Shown here piece after piece: positions 46,901-59,850 of a stretch of 64,000 nucleotides of DNA (the stretch's first letter is position 1; each line of letters starts with the position of its first letter). The notes under the pieces were generated by a model. It made no database searches. It was not told the DNA's origin and worked only from the letters and a program-made list of their open reading frames with translations. The stretch is from Luzula sylvatica (lineage: Eukaryota > Streptophyta > Magnoliopsida > Poales > Juncaceae): NCBI GenBank assembly GCA_946800325.1, contig OX326956.1, forward strand, positions 16,161,167 through 16,225,166. The letters are read 5' to 3'. The translations under genes and the position numbers were made by a program.

Positions 46901-49900
46901 TTAGGAGATCGAGACCCACTCGAGCTCGAAGATACATGGTGGGTAAAAAAAGGGGCAACAACAAAAATCCAAGAACCTTCGATCAAACCCGAACCGGACC
47001 GTCAAAAGGGCACGAAACAAGGCTCGCGAGGCCGCCGCAAGACTCAGAGTCTTGCCCAATTAGCGGCGACACAAAGGATCGAGAGTAGTCAAGGCGCTTC
47101 TACGAGCCACGTTTGCGATAACAAGGTGACATGTCCTCATCATAAATCCGCAACGAGTGCCGAAACTTCCAAAGATATGGATCGTACCAAACCGGCGAGT
47201 TTGTTCGAGATTGGGAAATCCTTGAAGAGGCTCAGAATGATCGAGAAACGATCCATTTCGATCTGGGTCGTGAAATCGGTACGGCAATTTCTCGAAGGGG
47301 GGAATGAAGAGAAGAGCAAGTGGAGATTGGGCGAAGAGGAATTGTTATCGGTTCTGTACGTTTTGGATTTGTGTTGTGATTTGGTCTCGCTTGTGAAGTT
47401 TCTTATTTGGTTGTTATCTAAAATCCGTGCTCGAATCAACTCTACTGTTCAAGGCGGTAGAAACTCGATCCAGTCCAAAAATCGAGAGAATCAAATTTGT
47501 CAAATCGAAGAACCCTTTCTTTACTCTGCTTTTCAACGGTACAGTGCATATTTCTCGCTCTAAATCTTAGTTTTATAATATTTAACGCACGCGTATTTTG
47601 CAGGTACGAGAATGTACTGCTCGCATTGGATCTATTGCCAGATGTACTGACAGCTGTCATGCACCGCAACTCGGGCATTGTGATGCCGAATGGACGGCAC
47701 CCATGTGCAGCGGCATTTGCATACACGCGTTACTTGTTAAAGAAATATCGTGACGTGCCAACAGTGGCGAGATGGGAGAAGAATTTTCGAGCCACTTGCG
47801 ATCAAAGACTTCTCACCGAGCTCGAAACGGGTCGGTCTCTCGACGGCGACTCAGTCTCCTCGTCAGGAGAAGATAGCGACGATAGCATTCGTCAGAAACT
47901 CGGGGGAAGGTCCTCTCGAAACGTACCGAACATGCGCGATATAGTTCATCGAAGCGTCGAGGAAGCCACAAAATATTTTTTCGGGAAGGAGAAGAAGTCT
48001 GTACCGGTACCGAGTTCGGTACCGAAAGGTGTGTCTGTTGAGAAATTGGACGATAGTTTTCAAATAGCCCACGATATTGTTTGCAGTCTGGTCGAGTGTA
48101 TTCGTCAGAACTGCGGCAATCTACTCGAAGTAGATCATTCTGTGGTATCCGCAGCGGTCTCGGCGATAATAACCAACGTGGGTCCCGCAATAGCAAAGCT
48201 CCCTGATTTCCCTCCTTCGACGAATTGCGTCAGACATGTGTTGAATATCCACGTGGCGGCTTTGTCCTTACTCAAAGAATCTCTCGGGGACCGCTTCACC
48301 AGAGTCTTCGAGGTTACTCTCGCTGTTGAAGCCTCGTCAGCCTTATCCGCAACCTTCACTCCGGTTAAATCGCATCGAAATCAGTACTCGCTCTCTCCTG
48401 AATCCCACGACTTGTTTGGAAACGACGTTAACAACAACTCCGCATCGAAAAGCGTGTCGCGGCAAACCAAAATCGCCGCTGCGGTTTCGGCACTTACCGT
48501 CGGTGCGGTCATACACGGCGTTATAACCCTGGAACGAATGATCTCAGTTTTGAGATTAAAAGAAGGTTTGGAAATCATGCAATTCGTTCGTACCGCCAGG
48601 TCATCGAATGCTAACGGCGTGTCGAGATCCACGAATGCTTTTAAACTAGAATGTCCAATAGAAGTGTACGTTCATTGGTTTAGACTCTTGATCGGTAATT
48701 CTCGAAGCGTTTGCGATGGATTGGTCTCTGAAATTCTCGGCGAAAGTTATGTGCTTTCTCTCTCTAGAATGCAACGAGTTCTCCCCATAAATCTCATCCT
48801 CGCTCCTGCTTATTCGATCTTCGCGATGGTTATATGGAGGCAGTATATCCTGACAGGAAACATCGCGACCCGCGAAGAAGTTACGCTTTATCAGAATCTC
48901 TCCATCGCCGTTGCTGATGTCATCAGACATCATCCTTTCAGAGACGTTTGTTTCAGAAATACCCACGCTTTTTACGATATTTTAGCTTCGGATTCGGGGG
49001 ACTCGGATTTCGCCGCGATGCTGGAATTACACGGCTCTAACAAGCATCTGAGAGCCACGGCGTTCATCCCTCTTCGCGCGAGGTTATTCTTGAACTCGTT
49101 GATCGAATGCAAAATACCCGTTTCGGCTACTTTACAAGAAGACGGCACGTGGAGCGGTTCGGATTCGAGCAATCCCAACACGGAAAACGAAGCGAAGCTT
49201 CTAGAAAGACTTCTTCAGATACTCGACGTGCTTCAACCCGCAAAGTTTCACTGGCAATGGGTCGAGTTGAGACTGCTCTTACACGAACAAGCTTTGATAG
49301 AGAAAATTGAGACGCAAAACATGTCGTTCGTGGAGGCGTTGAGGTCTCTTTCGCCGAACACCGATTCGGAAAGCGAGAAGAAATTCACCGAGATTATCCT
49401 CTCGAGACTTCTCGTCAGACCTGACGCGGCCTCTCTCTACTCGGAAGTGGTCCACTTGTTAGGCAAGCTTCTTCAAGAGTCTCTCGTGATGGATATTAAA
49501 TGGATCCTACAAGGTCCTGACGTTTTACAAGGACGAAAATCGATAAGACAACAGCTTTTATACGTCGCGCAACGAAAGGGTCTTCCTGCGAAACCGCAGT
49601 TTTGGAAACCGTGGGGCTGGTCTTGTACCGTACTGGAAATTTCAAATTCGTCGAGTAGCGGCGGTACCAGCAATAACACGAGTACAAGAGGTACGAAGAG
49701 GAAATTGGAGATCACGCCGATAGAGGAAGGGGAAGTGGTGGACGAATTCGTGGATGTTAAAAGACCGGGAAAGAGTAATTCCCGGGTTGCGGGTTCGGTG
49801 GATTCGGGACCCGGATCCGTTAACCAGTACGTGACCGAAAGGGCTCTGACAGAGTTGATGCTTCCTTGTATAGACAGGAGTTCGAGCGAGTTGCGAAATG

Positions 49901-50205
49901 CTTTTGCCGCCGAGCTGGTCAAGCAAATGGGCATGATCGAGAGCCAGATTGCTTCCATTACGAATAATAATATTGGCGGTACGAAGCAACAAACCGGTAC
50001 GGGTTCTCCTGGGTTGGAAAGCGGTACCACGAGCAAATCCGGTACGAGAAAAGGGATGAGAGGTGGCAGTCCCGTCGTCGGTCGCCGGCCTCCGCCGGCT
50101 ACCGATTCAACTCCTCCTGCCGCCACTGCTTTGAGATCTGCGCTGTGGGTCCGCCTCCAGTTTCTTATCAGATTGCTCCCCGTTATCTACTCTGACAGGT
50201 CATAA

Positions 50206-50273
<68 letters not shown>

Positions 50274-51147
50274 ATTTTGGGTGAACTGTAAACAGGGAAC
50301 CGTCAGGGAGGAACATGAGACAAACTCTTGCAGGAATAATACAACGATTATTAGGAACACGAGTGGTCTACGAAGAATCTGATGTGCCGAATCCATTCAA
50401 AAAAGTAACCGAGTCCTCTGAAATTTCTTTCTCCATCGATACCTCGTCAGACCGGCCCGGCGAAGGACTGTTCGACAGACTATTATGCGTGCTACACGCT
50501 TTGCTAGGCAGCTCCAAGCCGAGCTGGATGAAACCCAAATCGGCACCTTCGTCGAAATCCATCGTCAAATCTCCCCGCGATTTCCCTGCTTTCGATCGCG
50601 AAGCCGCCGAAAACCTACAAGTGAGTCAAATCCGAATTATTTAATTATATTTTATTATTTTCTAATTTTTTATTTTTATTTGTTCGTGTAGTTGGTTTTG
50701 GATAAAATGGAATTACCATCGATAATTCGGCGAAGAATCCAATCCGTGATGCCGTATCTCCCACCGACAAAACCGTTTTCGATTCCGTGCAATCCTCCTC
50801 TCTCTCTCCTCCCACCGCCGAATCCGCAACAACAACGAAATAGCCACAATGCCACGTGGACGCCACCTGTCAGTCTCCCGTCGAGTTCCGCGCGAAACAA
50901 AGCGGTACTGCTACAACAACAACAACAAGAAACAACATCGGAAATCGAAATCGATCCGTGGACTTTACTGGAAGACGGTACGGCCGGTTCGTCAGGTTCG
51001 ACCAGTACGGGAGGAGGAAGTAGCGGCATTGGTAGCGGGGGTAATATCGACAATTCAAATTTGAAAGCGTCGAGCTGGCTGAAAGGTGCGGTTAGAGTGA
51101 GAAGAACGGATCTTACTTACATCGGGTCTCTCGACGACGATAGCTAG
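43939..51147 (+). CDS. MED12: Mediator subunit 12 (kinase module)
   Basis: MED12 activates CDK8-cyclin C and, with MED13, links the kinase module to core Mediator; Arabidopsis mutants (CRP/GCT) show delayed phase change and embryo patterning defects. Coding exons are 43939-44048, 44120-44179, 44248-44353, 44443-44514, 44612-44665, 44745-44852, 44913-45380, 45449-47538, 47604-50198, 50296-50620 and 50692-51147. All phases agree and give 2147 residues (Arabidopsis about 2235). The Med12 N-terminal signature is clear (LGPPDFYPQTPTCPEETLTK, then AINESRAQKRKAGQVYGVPL). The LCEWA region follows (FFLCEWATCDYRDCR, Cys at about 544). A conserved basic/acidic block (TKRKLEITPIEEGEVVDEF) and a short Gln run near residue 2070 lie in the disordered C-terminal part. 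Intron 9 is almost entirely a CT/TA microsatellite. It converges on RopGEF, with 621 bases between the stops. Confidence 0.95.
50212..50272. repeat. (CT)n(TA)n microsatellite filling MED12 intron 9
   Basis: The 97-base intron (50199-50295) consists mostly of about 22 CT units followed by about 8 TA units, with little other sequence between donor and acceptor. Confidence 0.9.
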
Positions 51148-51768
51148 CTTAAGCATCGAGAGCTAACTTGTACAGTTTGCCAGAAAAAGACGAAATAGTT
51201 TTACGCGGAGAAATCGGGGACGTGTTGTATATATAATGTTTCTTAAACCTTCTGATCGAGATTCATTCGAGATGTAGCATGTTTTGTTATTTTTTATTTT
51301 TTTTTGGGTTGTTTTGAAAAAAAACGGGGAAGGTCCGCAGAGGAAGAACACACAGGGTAGCATTGTCAAGTTTTAGAAATGATTCAACAGGATTTGTAAC
51401 CTTTTTTTATTTTTACTTGTATTTTTAGGCCCCTTGCTTAGTCATCAATATCATGCCTCTTCTTTTTTGTGACCATTTTATTACTACCCTTTTTGGGTGT
51501 ATATGTACACTTCGAAATTAAATATTCCTTTTGCTAGATTAATTTTCACATAATTTTTCTTGTTTTTTCATTTAATATAAAGTTATCATACAACATATGA
51601 AAAGCTGCGTAATACAAAAATGAGTAACTCATCCTCGTGAGGATATATGCTGTGTATAATATATATTACAAGATACAAAATAAGTTTGCTTAAACTTATC
51701 GAAGACCTAAACTAAAATCATTTCATTTCTATTGTTAGTAGCTCTTTAGGAACCTACTCGATTGTGAT
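51148..51768. other. Convergent 3' region of MED12 and RopGEF
   Basis: It holds the 3' UTRs of both genes. T-rich and AT-rich stretches with attaaat-like polyadenylation signals are present near 51515 (plus strand). No other gene is present. Confidence 0.5.
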
Positions 51769-54739
51769 TTAGGGTTTAGTCTCTTTGAATGACGTGTCGG
51801 CGAACAAAACATCGTCGATCCACGAAATCATATTAAAAGCCAAACTCTCGAGCACTCTCGAATAGCTCTCTAGTATTGCTTGCCCCACATCCTACATTAA
51901 AATTTAATTAATTATTATACGCATTTTTATATTTTTTTCAAGGGAGATTTACATATTTACCCTTTTTATAACTTAAAATTAAAATAGCATATTTACCCAA
52001 AAATTGAAAACCGTGCAATTTCACCGTTCAAATTAATCGCCAACATTTAAAATAACTATTTTACCCTTTACATGTTTACCCTTTTAAAAACCCATTATAT
52101 CATATTTACCCTTCTAGAAATAAAAAATACATATTTACCCTCTCAATAATCAAAATAACGTATGTGCCGTTCCGAAATAAAATATCATATTTATCCTCCA
52201 ATTAAAAATTGAAGGGTAAATATGTAAAGGGTAAAATAGTAATTTTAATTGTTGACCGTTAATTTTAACGGAGAAAACGGATGGTTTTTAATGTTTGAGT
52301 CAATATGATATTTTAATTTTAAGAAAGGTAAATATATGATTTTAAGTTTAAAAAAGGGTAAATATGTAAATCTCCTTTTATTTTATTAATTTCATATACA
52401 AACATACCTTATTATACTGAATTTTACTCGTATCCAAAGTGGTTTGAGACAAGGAAGGAAATTTTTGCTTGATAGAAAGCAAGAGAGACTCGGCTCGACT
52501 CGCGAGCATCACGTTCTTGTCGTCGTCAGAGACGAGTTCCTTCACCATTTTCCAAGACGATTTGGAATGAGTCGAGCTCGCTTTTTTTCGCCACACGTAC
52601 ATGGCCGCCTCCACGTGGTCCGCGAGGACCAACGCATCGTGTTCCGAGCCCACTTTCAATTGGTCGAGGAGGTATTCCGGCGAGAATCGGTCTGACGTGC
52701 TCATCGATTTGTATAAAGATTCTCCTAAACTCGATTTTCCACTCTGATTACCACGCAAAAATAAATTATTAGATTTATTTTAATGGCGAATTTTCAAAAA
52801 ACCCCCTAACTTTTTTGGATATTTAAAAAAAAATCCCCCTAACCAAACTTTGTTTTAAAATATCTCCCTATAGGGTTAAAACTAACTCTAATTATCACAC
52901 AAAAAAAAATTATTAGATTTACTTTAATGGGCAATTTTCAAAAAAAAAACCCCTCTAACAAAACTTTTGTTTTTAAATACCCCCTTTAGGGTTAAAACTA
53001 ACTCTAATTATCACGCAAAAATAAATTATTAGGTTTATTTTAATGGGGAATTTTCAAAAAAAACCCTAACTTTTTTGGATAATAAAAAAAAAAACCTCTA
53101 ACCAAACTTTTACTTTTAAATACCCTACTATATGGTTAAAACTAACTTTGGATGATGTTAAATATTTTTTGGACCAAAATGCCCTTTTATTTTCATTTTT
53201 AATAATTACAAAAAGTATTTTTGTTATCTTTTTATTAATTTTAAAAATTTCCATAAATATCCCAAAGTTTTTTTTTTTTTAAATATCCAAAAAAAATTAG
53301 GGGGTTATTTATAAATTCCCCTATTTAACTTTTAAAGTACCTTTGGGAGGGTGGCCATGAAAGATTCGGGGACTTCCATCTCGGTAAGGATGCCGCTATT
53401 TATGGCCACGGCGGCTTTGTGGATCTGATTGGCGCACTCGCGTTTTTGTTGCAGGTTTTTTCGTCCTTTTTCTGACAAGCCTGTCTCGGGCGGTACACAC
53501 GGTACGGGTAGCCACCACTTGTGCTCGTTTCGGTGGCTCAATCTTCGAAAGGATGATGAACCAGAATTGAACGATTGTTTTCTTTCGTCTATGTACCAGA
53601 ATTCTGGCTTGTGGAAACTATCCAATATTTCCTGTTCAATAATTTCATTTTTTTTAAATATTGGGTAAATGGTAAGAGTAATTAGGGTTTAAGGTTTAGG
53701 GTTTAGGGACTTACTATGAGCATTGCGTCGAGTTTTTCTAGAGCAGGGAGATTGATGTAAATATCAGACCTAGGTCGCGTAGACATAACCTGGTGGAATT
53801 TATATGAAATATAAGAGGATTGAAATAAATATGAAAGTTTATCTTTTAGGGTTTAGGGTTTTTGTATCTAACCTCTACAGTAGAACCGTCAGGGAGGGTT
53901 TGGGAAGAAGGGTAGAATTCGACGATATAATCGCAGACAGAGAGAAGACAATCCATTTCTCTTCTCCACATTGTTTTCTTTTCTAGTGGTAATGGCTCCA
54001 ATTTGTGTCTGGTTCCAAATACAGTAGCTTCAAAATCAAAGTAAAAAAGACCAAATTAAAGAACTAATTTGGTCAAGAATGACAATTTTGTCTCTATTTG
54101 ACCACATTTTTGGCTCAATTAACGTCAATCGTGCAATTACAATTCAATTATCTTCGAATTACCCAAAATTGTCCAATTAAACGCAAAACAAGAGAAGACA
54201 AAGACCCAAATGCCCAATTCGGAAAACAAAAGAAAGAAGATTTGGTTTTAGTGTTGTACCATAGAGGTTAGTGATGGAATTCGAAATTGCAACTGCAGTG
54301 CAGACTCCTTTCCCATTTCCAGACATGTCTTCTCCCAACAAAAGCTTCGAGAACTTCTCTTTAATCAATTCCAGCTCTGATACATTAAAATTAATAAAAA
54401 TCGTAACTCTCTTTCTTACAATCAAGTTTCACCAAGCAAGTTGACTTCAAAAGAAGACGTACCTTCATCGGCAGGTGATCTCCGGTGAGACCCATCAGGC
54501 CGATGTTTCATCATACTAAGCCGGTTGAGCGCCGGAGCAGAAGAAGGTCTGGGCACCGGCCAACGACCACGATGGTGCGGATGCGGCTCGTAATGGCCAC
54601 TATGATCCTCGCTCCGCTCGGAGAAGGAGGACACGTCAGAGGCGGTGCGGCTGAACTCATTGGAAGAATCAATGCAGGTGGAGCGATCGATCTCCGTCTC
54701 CGACGATGAATTCTCGTCGCACTGTGAAGATGTATCCAT
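51769..54739 (-). CDS. ROPGEF: RopGEF, PRONE-domain exchange factor for ROP GTPases
   Basis: Catalyses GDP/GTP exchange on plant ROP/RAC GTPases at the plasma membrane and so sets polarity domains (pollen tubes, root hairs). Seven exons on the minus strand: 54463-54739, 54260-54376, 53873-54027, 53715-53789, 53341-53631, 52408-52743 and 51769-51891; phases agree and give 457 residues. After a ~92-residue variable Ser-rich N-terminus, the PRONE domain runs from [20 protein letters not shown] through [60 protein letters not shown] and [16 protein letters not shown] to [20 protein letters not shown]. The protein ends about 20 residues later, so it lacks the long C-terminal tail that autoinhibits RopGEF1 and is phosphorylated by receptor kinases. 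The short tail and PRONE details fit the RopGEF2/3/4 subgroup. Intron 5 holds tandem copies of its own acceptor region; intron 6 holds a MITE. Confidence 0.95.
51943..52378. mobile_element. MITE in RopGEF intron 6
   Basis: Inverted ends gggagatttacatatttacc at the left and gggtaaatatgtaaatctcc at the right enclose about 430 bases of AT-rich DNA with repeated atatttaccc phrases. It fills most of intron 6 (51892-52407). A related end (aaatatgtaaattccctt) occurs at about 55050, upstream of the same gene. Confidence 0.65.
52741..53150. repeat. Three-copy tandem repeat in RopGEF intron 5
   Basis: Units start at about 52741, 52885 and 53001 with actctgattaccacgc or actctaattatcacgc, and share aaattattag, ttttaatgg and aattttcaaaa. 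The first unit overlaps the acceptor of exon 6 (minus strand ggtaatcag|agt), so the other two carry acceptor-like taattag|agt sequences. Confidence 0.8.
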
Positions 54740-57700
54740 TTTTTTTTGGTTTGTTTATATTGTTACAGTACTGCTTATCTTCTACAGTGCTATAATAACT
54801 GCACTGCAAATAATAAATGAAAGAGTAAATAAAGAAGGAAAATGGAGATTAGTGGAAGGGTAAATTTGATATTTGCAGTTTTCAAAAGGTAAATATGACA
54901 TTTTGATTTTATCCTATTTTTTAATAGACATTTCTTTTCTTCTCTTTTTTAATTTTTAATGTGATATTCTAGATTTTTTGAGAGAGCAAAAATGATATTT
55001 TTATTTTGAAAGGATAAATTTGATATTTTGGCTTGTTAATTGTTATCAGGGTATAAATATGTAAATTCCCTTATTTTATTTTATTTTATTAAATATGCAG
55101 ATCCTTTTTATATTATTTTTCTTTTTTGTTTGGAGATCAATTGACAAAAGAACCCTCCTACTTTTCTTTATTTTGAAAATTTAGGGGTAAAAAGCTGATG
55201 ATAATTGTTTTTTATGTTTTCTAGGAGTACTTATTATAATTATAATTATAATTTTAATTTGCAAGGGTATGTGTGAAATTTTATGTTTTTGGTAGTTACA
55301 ATTACAACAAAATAATGTTTCAAAATGAAAATAAAATAAAACAAGGAGGATATGAAACCAAGGAAAATGCCTCCATATTGTAGACAGCCATGATTATGTT
55401 ACAAGTAAGTCTTTTTATGCAGTTTTCCTTTATCACATCAATCAATTGTATTTTCCACTTAAGAATAATTAATCTTTGGATTATTTTTTCTCTTTAAAAT
55501 CAAGAAAGAATATACATTGCTAATAATCTGATGAAATACATGGATAATACAATTTTAAAAAATATGTTATTTTTAGTGAATGTGAAGAAACATGAACAAA
55601 TTAACTAATTCAATGCAAAATCTACAATAAAAAAATTCTTTTTTTGTTTTAGTGGGAAAATATAGTCAAATATTTCTTGCTTTTTGCTTTTGAAGGCATT
55701 AAAAGAAGGAATTACGAGAGCAACAATGGCATGCGCAAAATCTCAGTGCTCCAACAAAAGAAAGATAAAATAGAACAATAATATTACCTTTACAATCAAA
55801 TTATTAACGCCTTTTCCATTGATCTATTTTCGAAGCTCTCTCTCTCTCTCTCTCTCTAATGGAGGTAAGACTTTTCTTTCTCTCTCTAATGGATTGAAGA
55901 AGATCGTGAGTGCATGCAGTGCAATGCAATGAAAGAACAAATCTAATTAGGCAATAATTGCACATGGTCAAACCATGCAGAAGCCATTTGAAGGGGAAGA
56001 GGAGGCATGTTTTTGGTTCTTCTGTGTTTATCAACAATGTAGCCTTTTGTGGTGCTCAATCATAAGCATATATTCATGAAAAATAAAATAAAGATCTAAT
56101 TTATGATTTATCACACTAATTAAATTCAAATTAAATAATAGTAAATATATATTATTTAAAAATTAATTAATTAGGGACCGTCGAGGCTCGTGAATACACA
56201 AATGATATGATGCCGAATGATCATTAATAATTAAAATTGGAGAAAATATCTTTGCCTTTGAGGATTTCGGCAAAGATATTTTCTCATGATGGATTAGTAG
56301 AATTTTTTTTTTTTTAGAATCATTTTAGTGTAAATTTTTAAAATATAATAAACTGAAATTTGTATTTTTAAAGAGTAAATATGCACAACATACAACATGT
56401 TAAAAAATAATGTATTGTTGATTTTGTATTTTCTTGATATGTTATAATTTGATTGGATGATATTTCATACTTGTCCTGCGACAGCATCATTGTGCTATAA
56501 ATATAAAGATGGCAAATGATTGTGGACAAATTTATTTTAGATAGTCACACATATATACTGATTTATAAATTATAATTACATCATCACAACAAAGTAATAA
56601 ATAATAATAATCATTTCAGCCAATTAATTAGGATATTTATATATGCTTTATTAATTCGAAAACCTCTGTTGGAAAACTTTTTCTTATGATTTTGTCATAA
56701 AAATTAAGTTCATCTGATTTTGAATGTTTAAAAATCTTTTTAACAAAACTAACAGAAGTACAAAACCTTAAAATTGGCACTAAAAAGTAAAAACACAACA
56801 ATTGTGCAGAGATAAAAAAAATATTATTGCTTGAGATAAACTTCAATCGATACGGGAATTTGGGGGCGTATGTCTCTCAATACAGTACAAACATTTAAAC
56901 CTTGCCCAAATCCCATCATTATTGTCGGGATTTTGAATCTGAATTTAAATTTTAAGTTTTTAATTGGATACTGGCTAATTTAATTAGAGGATGTTCTATG
57001 AGCTAATTCTGTCTTGAGAATAAATATGAAATATTCGCTTTTATTGATATTTTAGCCTTTATTAATTACCCTTTGTTCATTATGATTTTATAATTTATTT
57101 ATCCCTTTGAGTTGTTATATTGATAAGACAAAAATCTTGAGTATGTTTTTTGAGTTACATGCTTATCAAAACAATTTTGTATTTATGGAAAATAAACTGT
57201 AAAATTGAAATAACATGAGAGTAAGTTTACAATATCATGTTCAATTTAATTTTTTTTTTTAGAAATATCATTGTCTTTTATTTTGCAAGTATTGTTGAGC
57301 ACCAATTTTTTTGTTAGTATTTCTTTTCTATACTGATGATTATGAATGATGATTTCTTATTGCAAAATCTATATGCTATTTAAAATACTATAATTAAGTA
57401 ATAAATTACTAAAAATACTACTGCTCATACTTCACAGCTAACTGAGAATCTTTCCAAGAGAAAAAAAAAATGTATGTTTAAACAAAAAATCTTAATTTAT
57501 AATTTTTCTATGGGATCCGGATACGTGTTCGTATAATTTATGTTTTTGTCAAATTTGAATAAATATATAGATATAGATTTTCTTTTGAAGAGTGAAAATA
57601 CAAACATAGATTTTATTCATACTTATAATCTATTTCAAGGAGCTTTGTTATTCTTTCTAATATGATCATTATTTTACTATTCTTTTTCTTCAATTAAAAG

Positions 57701-58668
57701 TTACATGTTTTGAATGTTATTGATATTTGTATATCACATTAGCAATATTTCATACATATTACATTTCAAATGAAATTTAATATTTTCGTTATAATAACTT
57801 TTGAATTACGCTAAAATATATATTTCAATATTCAAATTAAATCCGAGTTTGTATTTGTATAATATCCAAACCAAATCATATGAATATCCTCTTCTATAAT
57901 TCTTATATACATATGTATATTCGATTTCTAAATAATAATAATCATATAATTTTTGCACTTCTACTTAGATATATATACTCTAAAATTTCACTATTTTATT
58001 TTAGTATAATATAACATAGTATATCTCCTCTTTAATGGGGGTCGTGGGAACTTTGAGGCTCTCCACATACTAACATTCTTCTCATTTTTATTTTTATTTT
58101 ATCTTGTTTAAACAAATTAATATGTTGGTAGACATGGCAAGCACGTAATGGCAATTAAGACTTTGAAAATATTACATATAATATAATACAATACACAATA
58201 AAAATCGATACATTCTTTAATATTTTACCCAAATTTGGTGTGTACGGGTCGGTGATGCCAGTCAACCCCATAAATAAAATATAACTTGTTAATGAATAAT
58301 TTTATTTATTGATAATAGTTTTTAGAGAGTATCTTTTGCATTAATAATAATAGAACAAAGCATGTTTTGCTTACCAATGAATTTTTTTCCCTTGGTAGAT
58401 ATATTAATATATTAACAAGCTGTGAAGTTGGAGTTAAAAACATAATTGGGCCGGCCAAGAATTAGAGTTAAAAACATAGTTCCAGTCAAGCCCAAAATGA
58501 ATCCAAAATGAGCCCAAAAAACAAATGATATATTGTACGGTTCGGTTTGGAAAGAAAATAAGGTGGATATAAATTATTTGAGGGATAATAAGTTATTCAT
58601 GTTTATTCCATAATTTAGGAATGATGTTAGGTAAGGTTGTGTGAGAGTCAAATCGCACAATTACCGTA
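54740..58668. other. Long AT-rich intergenic region
   Basis: Upstream of RopGEF. A MITE-like segment with gggtaaattt/aaattccc ends lies at about 54855-55075. A short CT run lies at 55838-55857. From 56.0 to 58.6 kb the sequence is AT-rich with no recognised gene, RNA or strong inverted repeat. Confidence 0.45.
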
Positions 58669-58729
58669 ATGGATAAATGTTATAAATTTCAAATTAATAT
58701 GTTAGAATATAATTTTTTTCTTCAAATTA

Positions 58730-58950
58730 ATATATTACATTACATTACATTTACCTCACGTTACGTTACATTATATTACATTACATTATATTATATATTG
58801 TATTGTATTGTGTTATGTTATATTATATTATATTACATTACATTACGTTATATTATGTTATATTATATTGTATTGCATTGCATTGCATTACAATACATCA
58901 CATTACATTATATTATTTTACATTATATTATATTATATTAGGTTATATTT
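58730..58950. repeat. attac/attat pentanucleotide satellite
   Basis: About 40 units of attac, attat, attgc and attgt follow one another. The Tyr/Ile/Leu-rich frames across it (58669-58985) are products of the 5-base period. It resembles the tatat block at 41815-42190. Confidence 0.9.
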
Positions 58951-59850
58951 ATATTATTTTAGTATATGATATTATTTTGTATTAGATTTATATAATTTAT
59001 TGTATTTATATTATATTCATATTATATTATATTATATTTATAATTTATAATAATAATAATAGTATGTGTGAGGTTAGTGTGGTAAAATATTTGAGGGATA
59101 TGTGAAGAATAGCCATATCACCTCTTTTTGTGGGGATAATTTTATTCATAACTTTTATTCCTATCCCATTTTATTCCTCTTTATGCTTGGTATGTTTGAT
59201 AAAAGGATAGACCAATAAGTTGGATTATCCTCTCCTTATTCCTCGTCCAAACGGGTGCAACGGAATTTGCAAATATTATACCCTTCTAAAATTTAAATCT
59301 CATGAATATCCCAAACAAAATGAGAAATATCAACAATATCCCTCATGTTAATTTTACACTTACAACTAAAACTTAAAAGCGTCGTGGATTTAGGGTAGTT
59401 AAGAAATGTTTTAAAGCAAATAAGGATATATATATTTTTTATATTTTTAGGGGTATCTATTTGTCATCTGTAGAAGTTCCTATCTGTAAGTGATATTAAA
59501 CTATAAGATTTATAATTATAAGAATATAAATAAATATCTATTTTTTTTTTTTATTTTAACTAAAAAGTAAAAACACAATATAAACTCTTCTAAAGTGGAG
59601 AAACAAACAAAAGAATCAAACTATATTATTCACCAATCCACACAAGCACACTTACTCTTCGTAAATGCACAAACAAACAATCTAAAAAAACCAAATCGAC
59701 CTTCTTAGTTTCCATCAATAGAAACTACTCGCTCCGTTCTCAAGGGCACCGCACCCTTCGACGAAATAAATTCTAAAAAAAAAAATCCACACTCACAAAC
59801 TTTTAGGGTTTAAGGGTTTATACAACTATATTCTACTCAACTATACTTCT
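58951..59850. other. Intergenic DNA and TRM 3' flank
   Basis: AT-rich. Near 59100-59250 phrases such as tattcctcgtccaaacgggtgc resemble ends of plant MITEs, but the partner end was not fixed. The last ~200 bases probably include the 3' UTR of the TRM gene. Confidence 0.4.

Noticed and set aside
49473..50126. 217-codon minus-strand frame opposite MED12 exon 9
   Set aside because: It is the antisense shadow of a clearly conserved MED12 exon and has no similarity of its own.
53684..53860. tttagggtttaaggtttaggg stretches as an interstitial telomere
   Set aside because: Only two or three diverged units in introns of RopGEF; ordinary telo-box-like sequence is enough to explain them.
58669..58985. 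Tyr/Ile/Leu-rich frames resembling a membrane peptide
   Set aside because: Translation of a pentanucleotide satellite.
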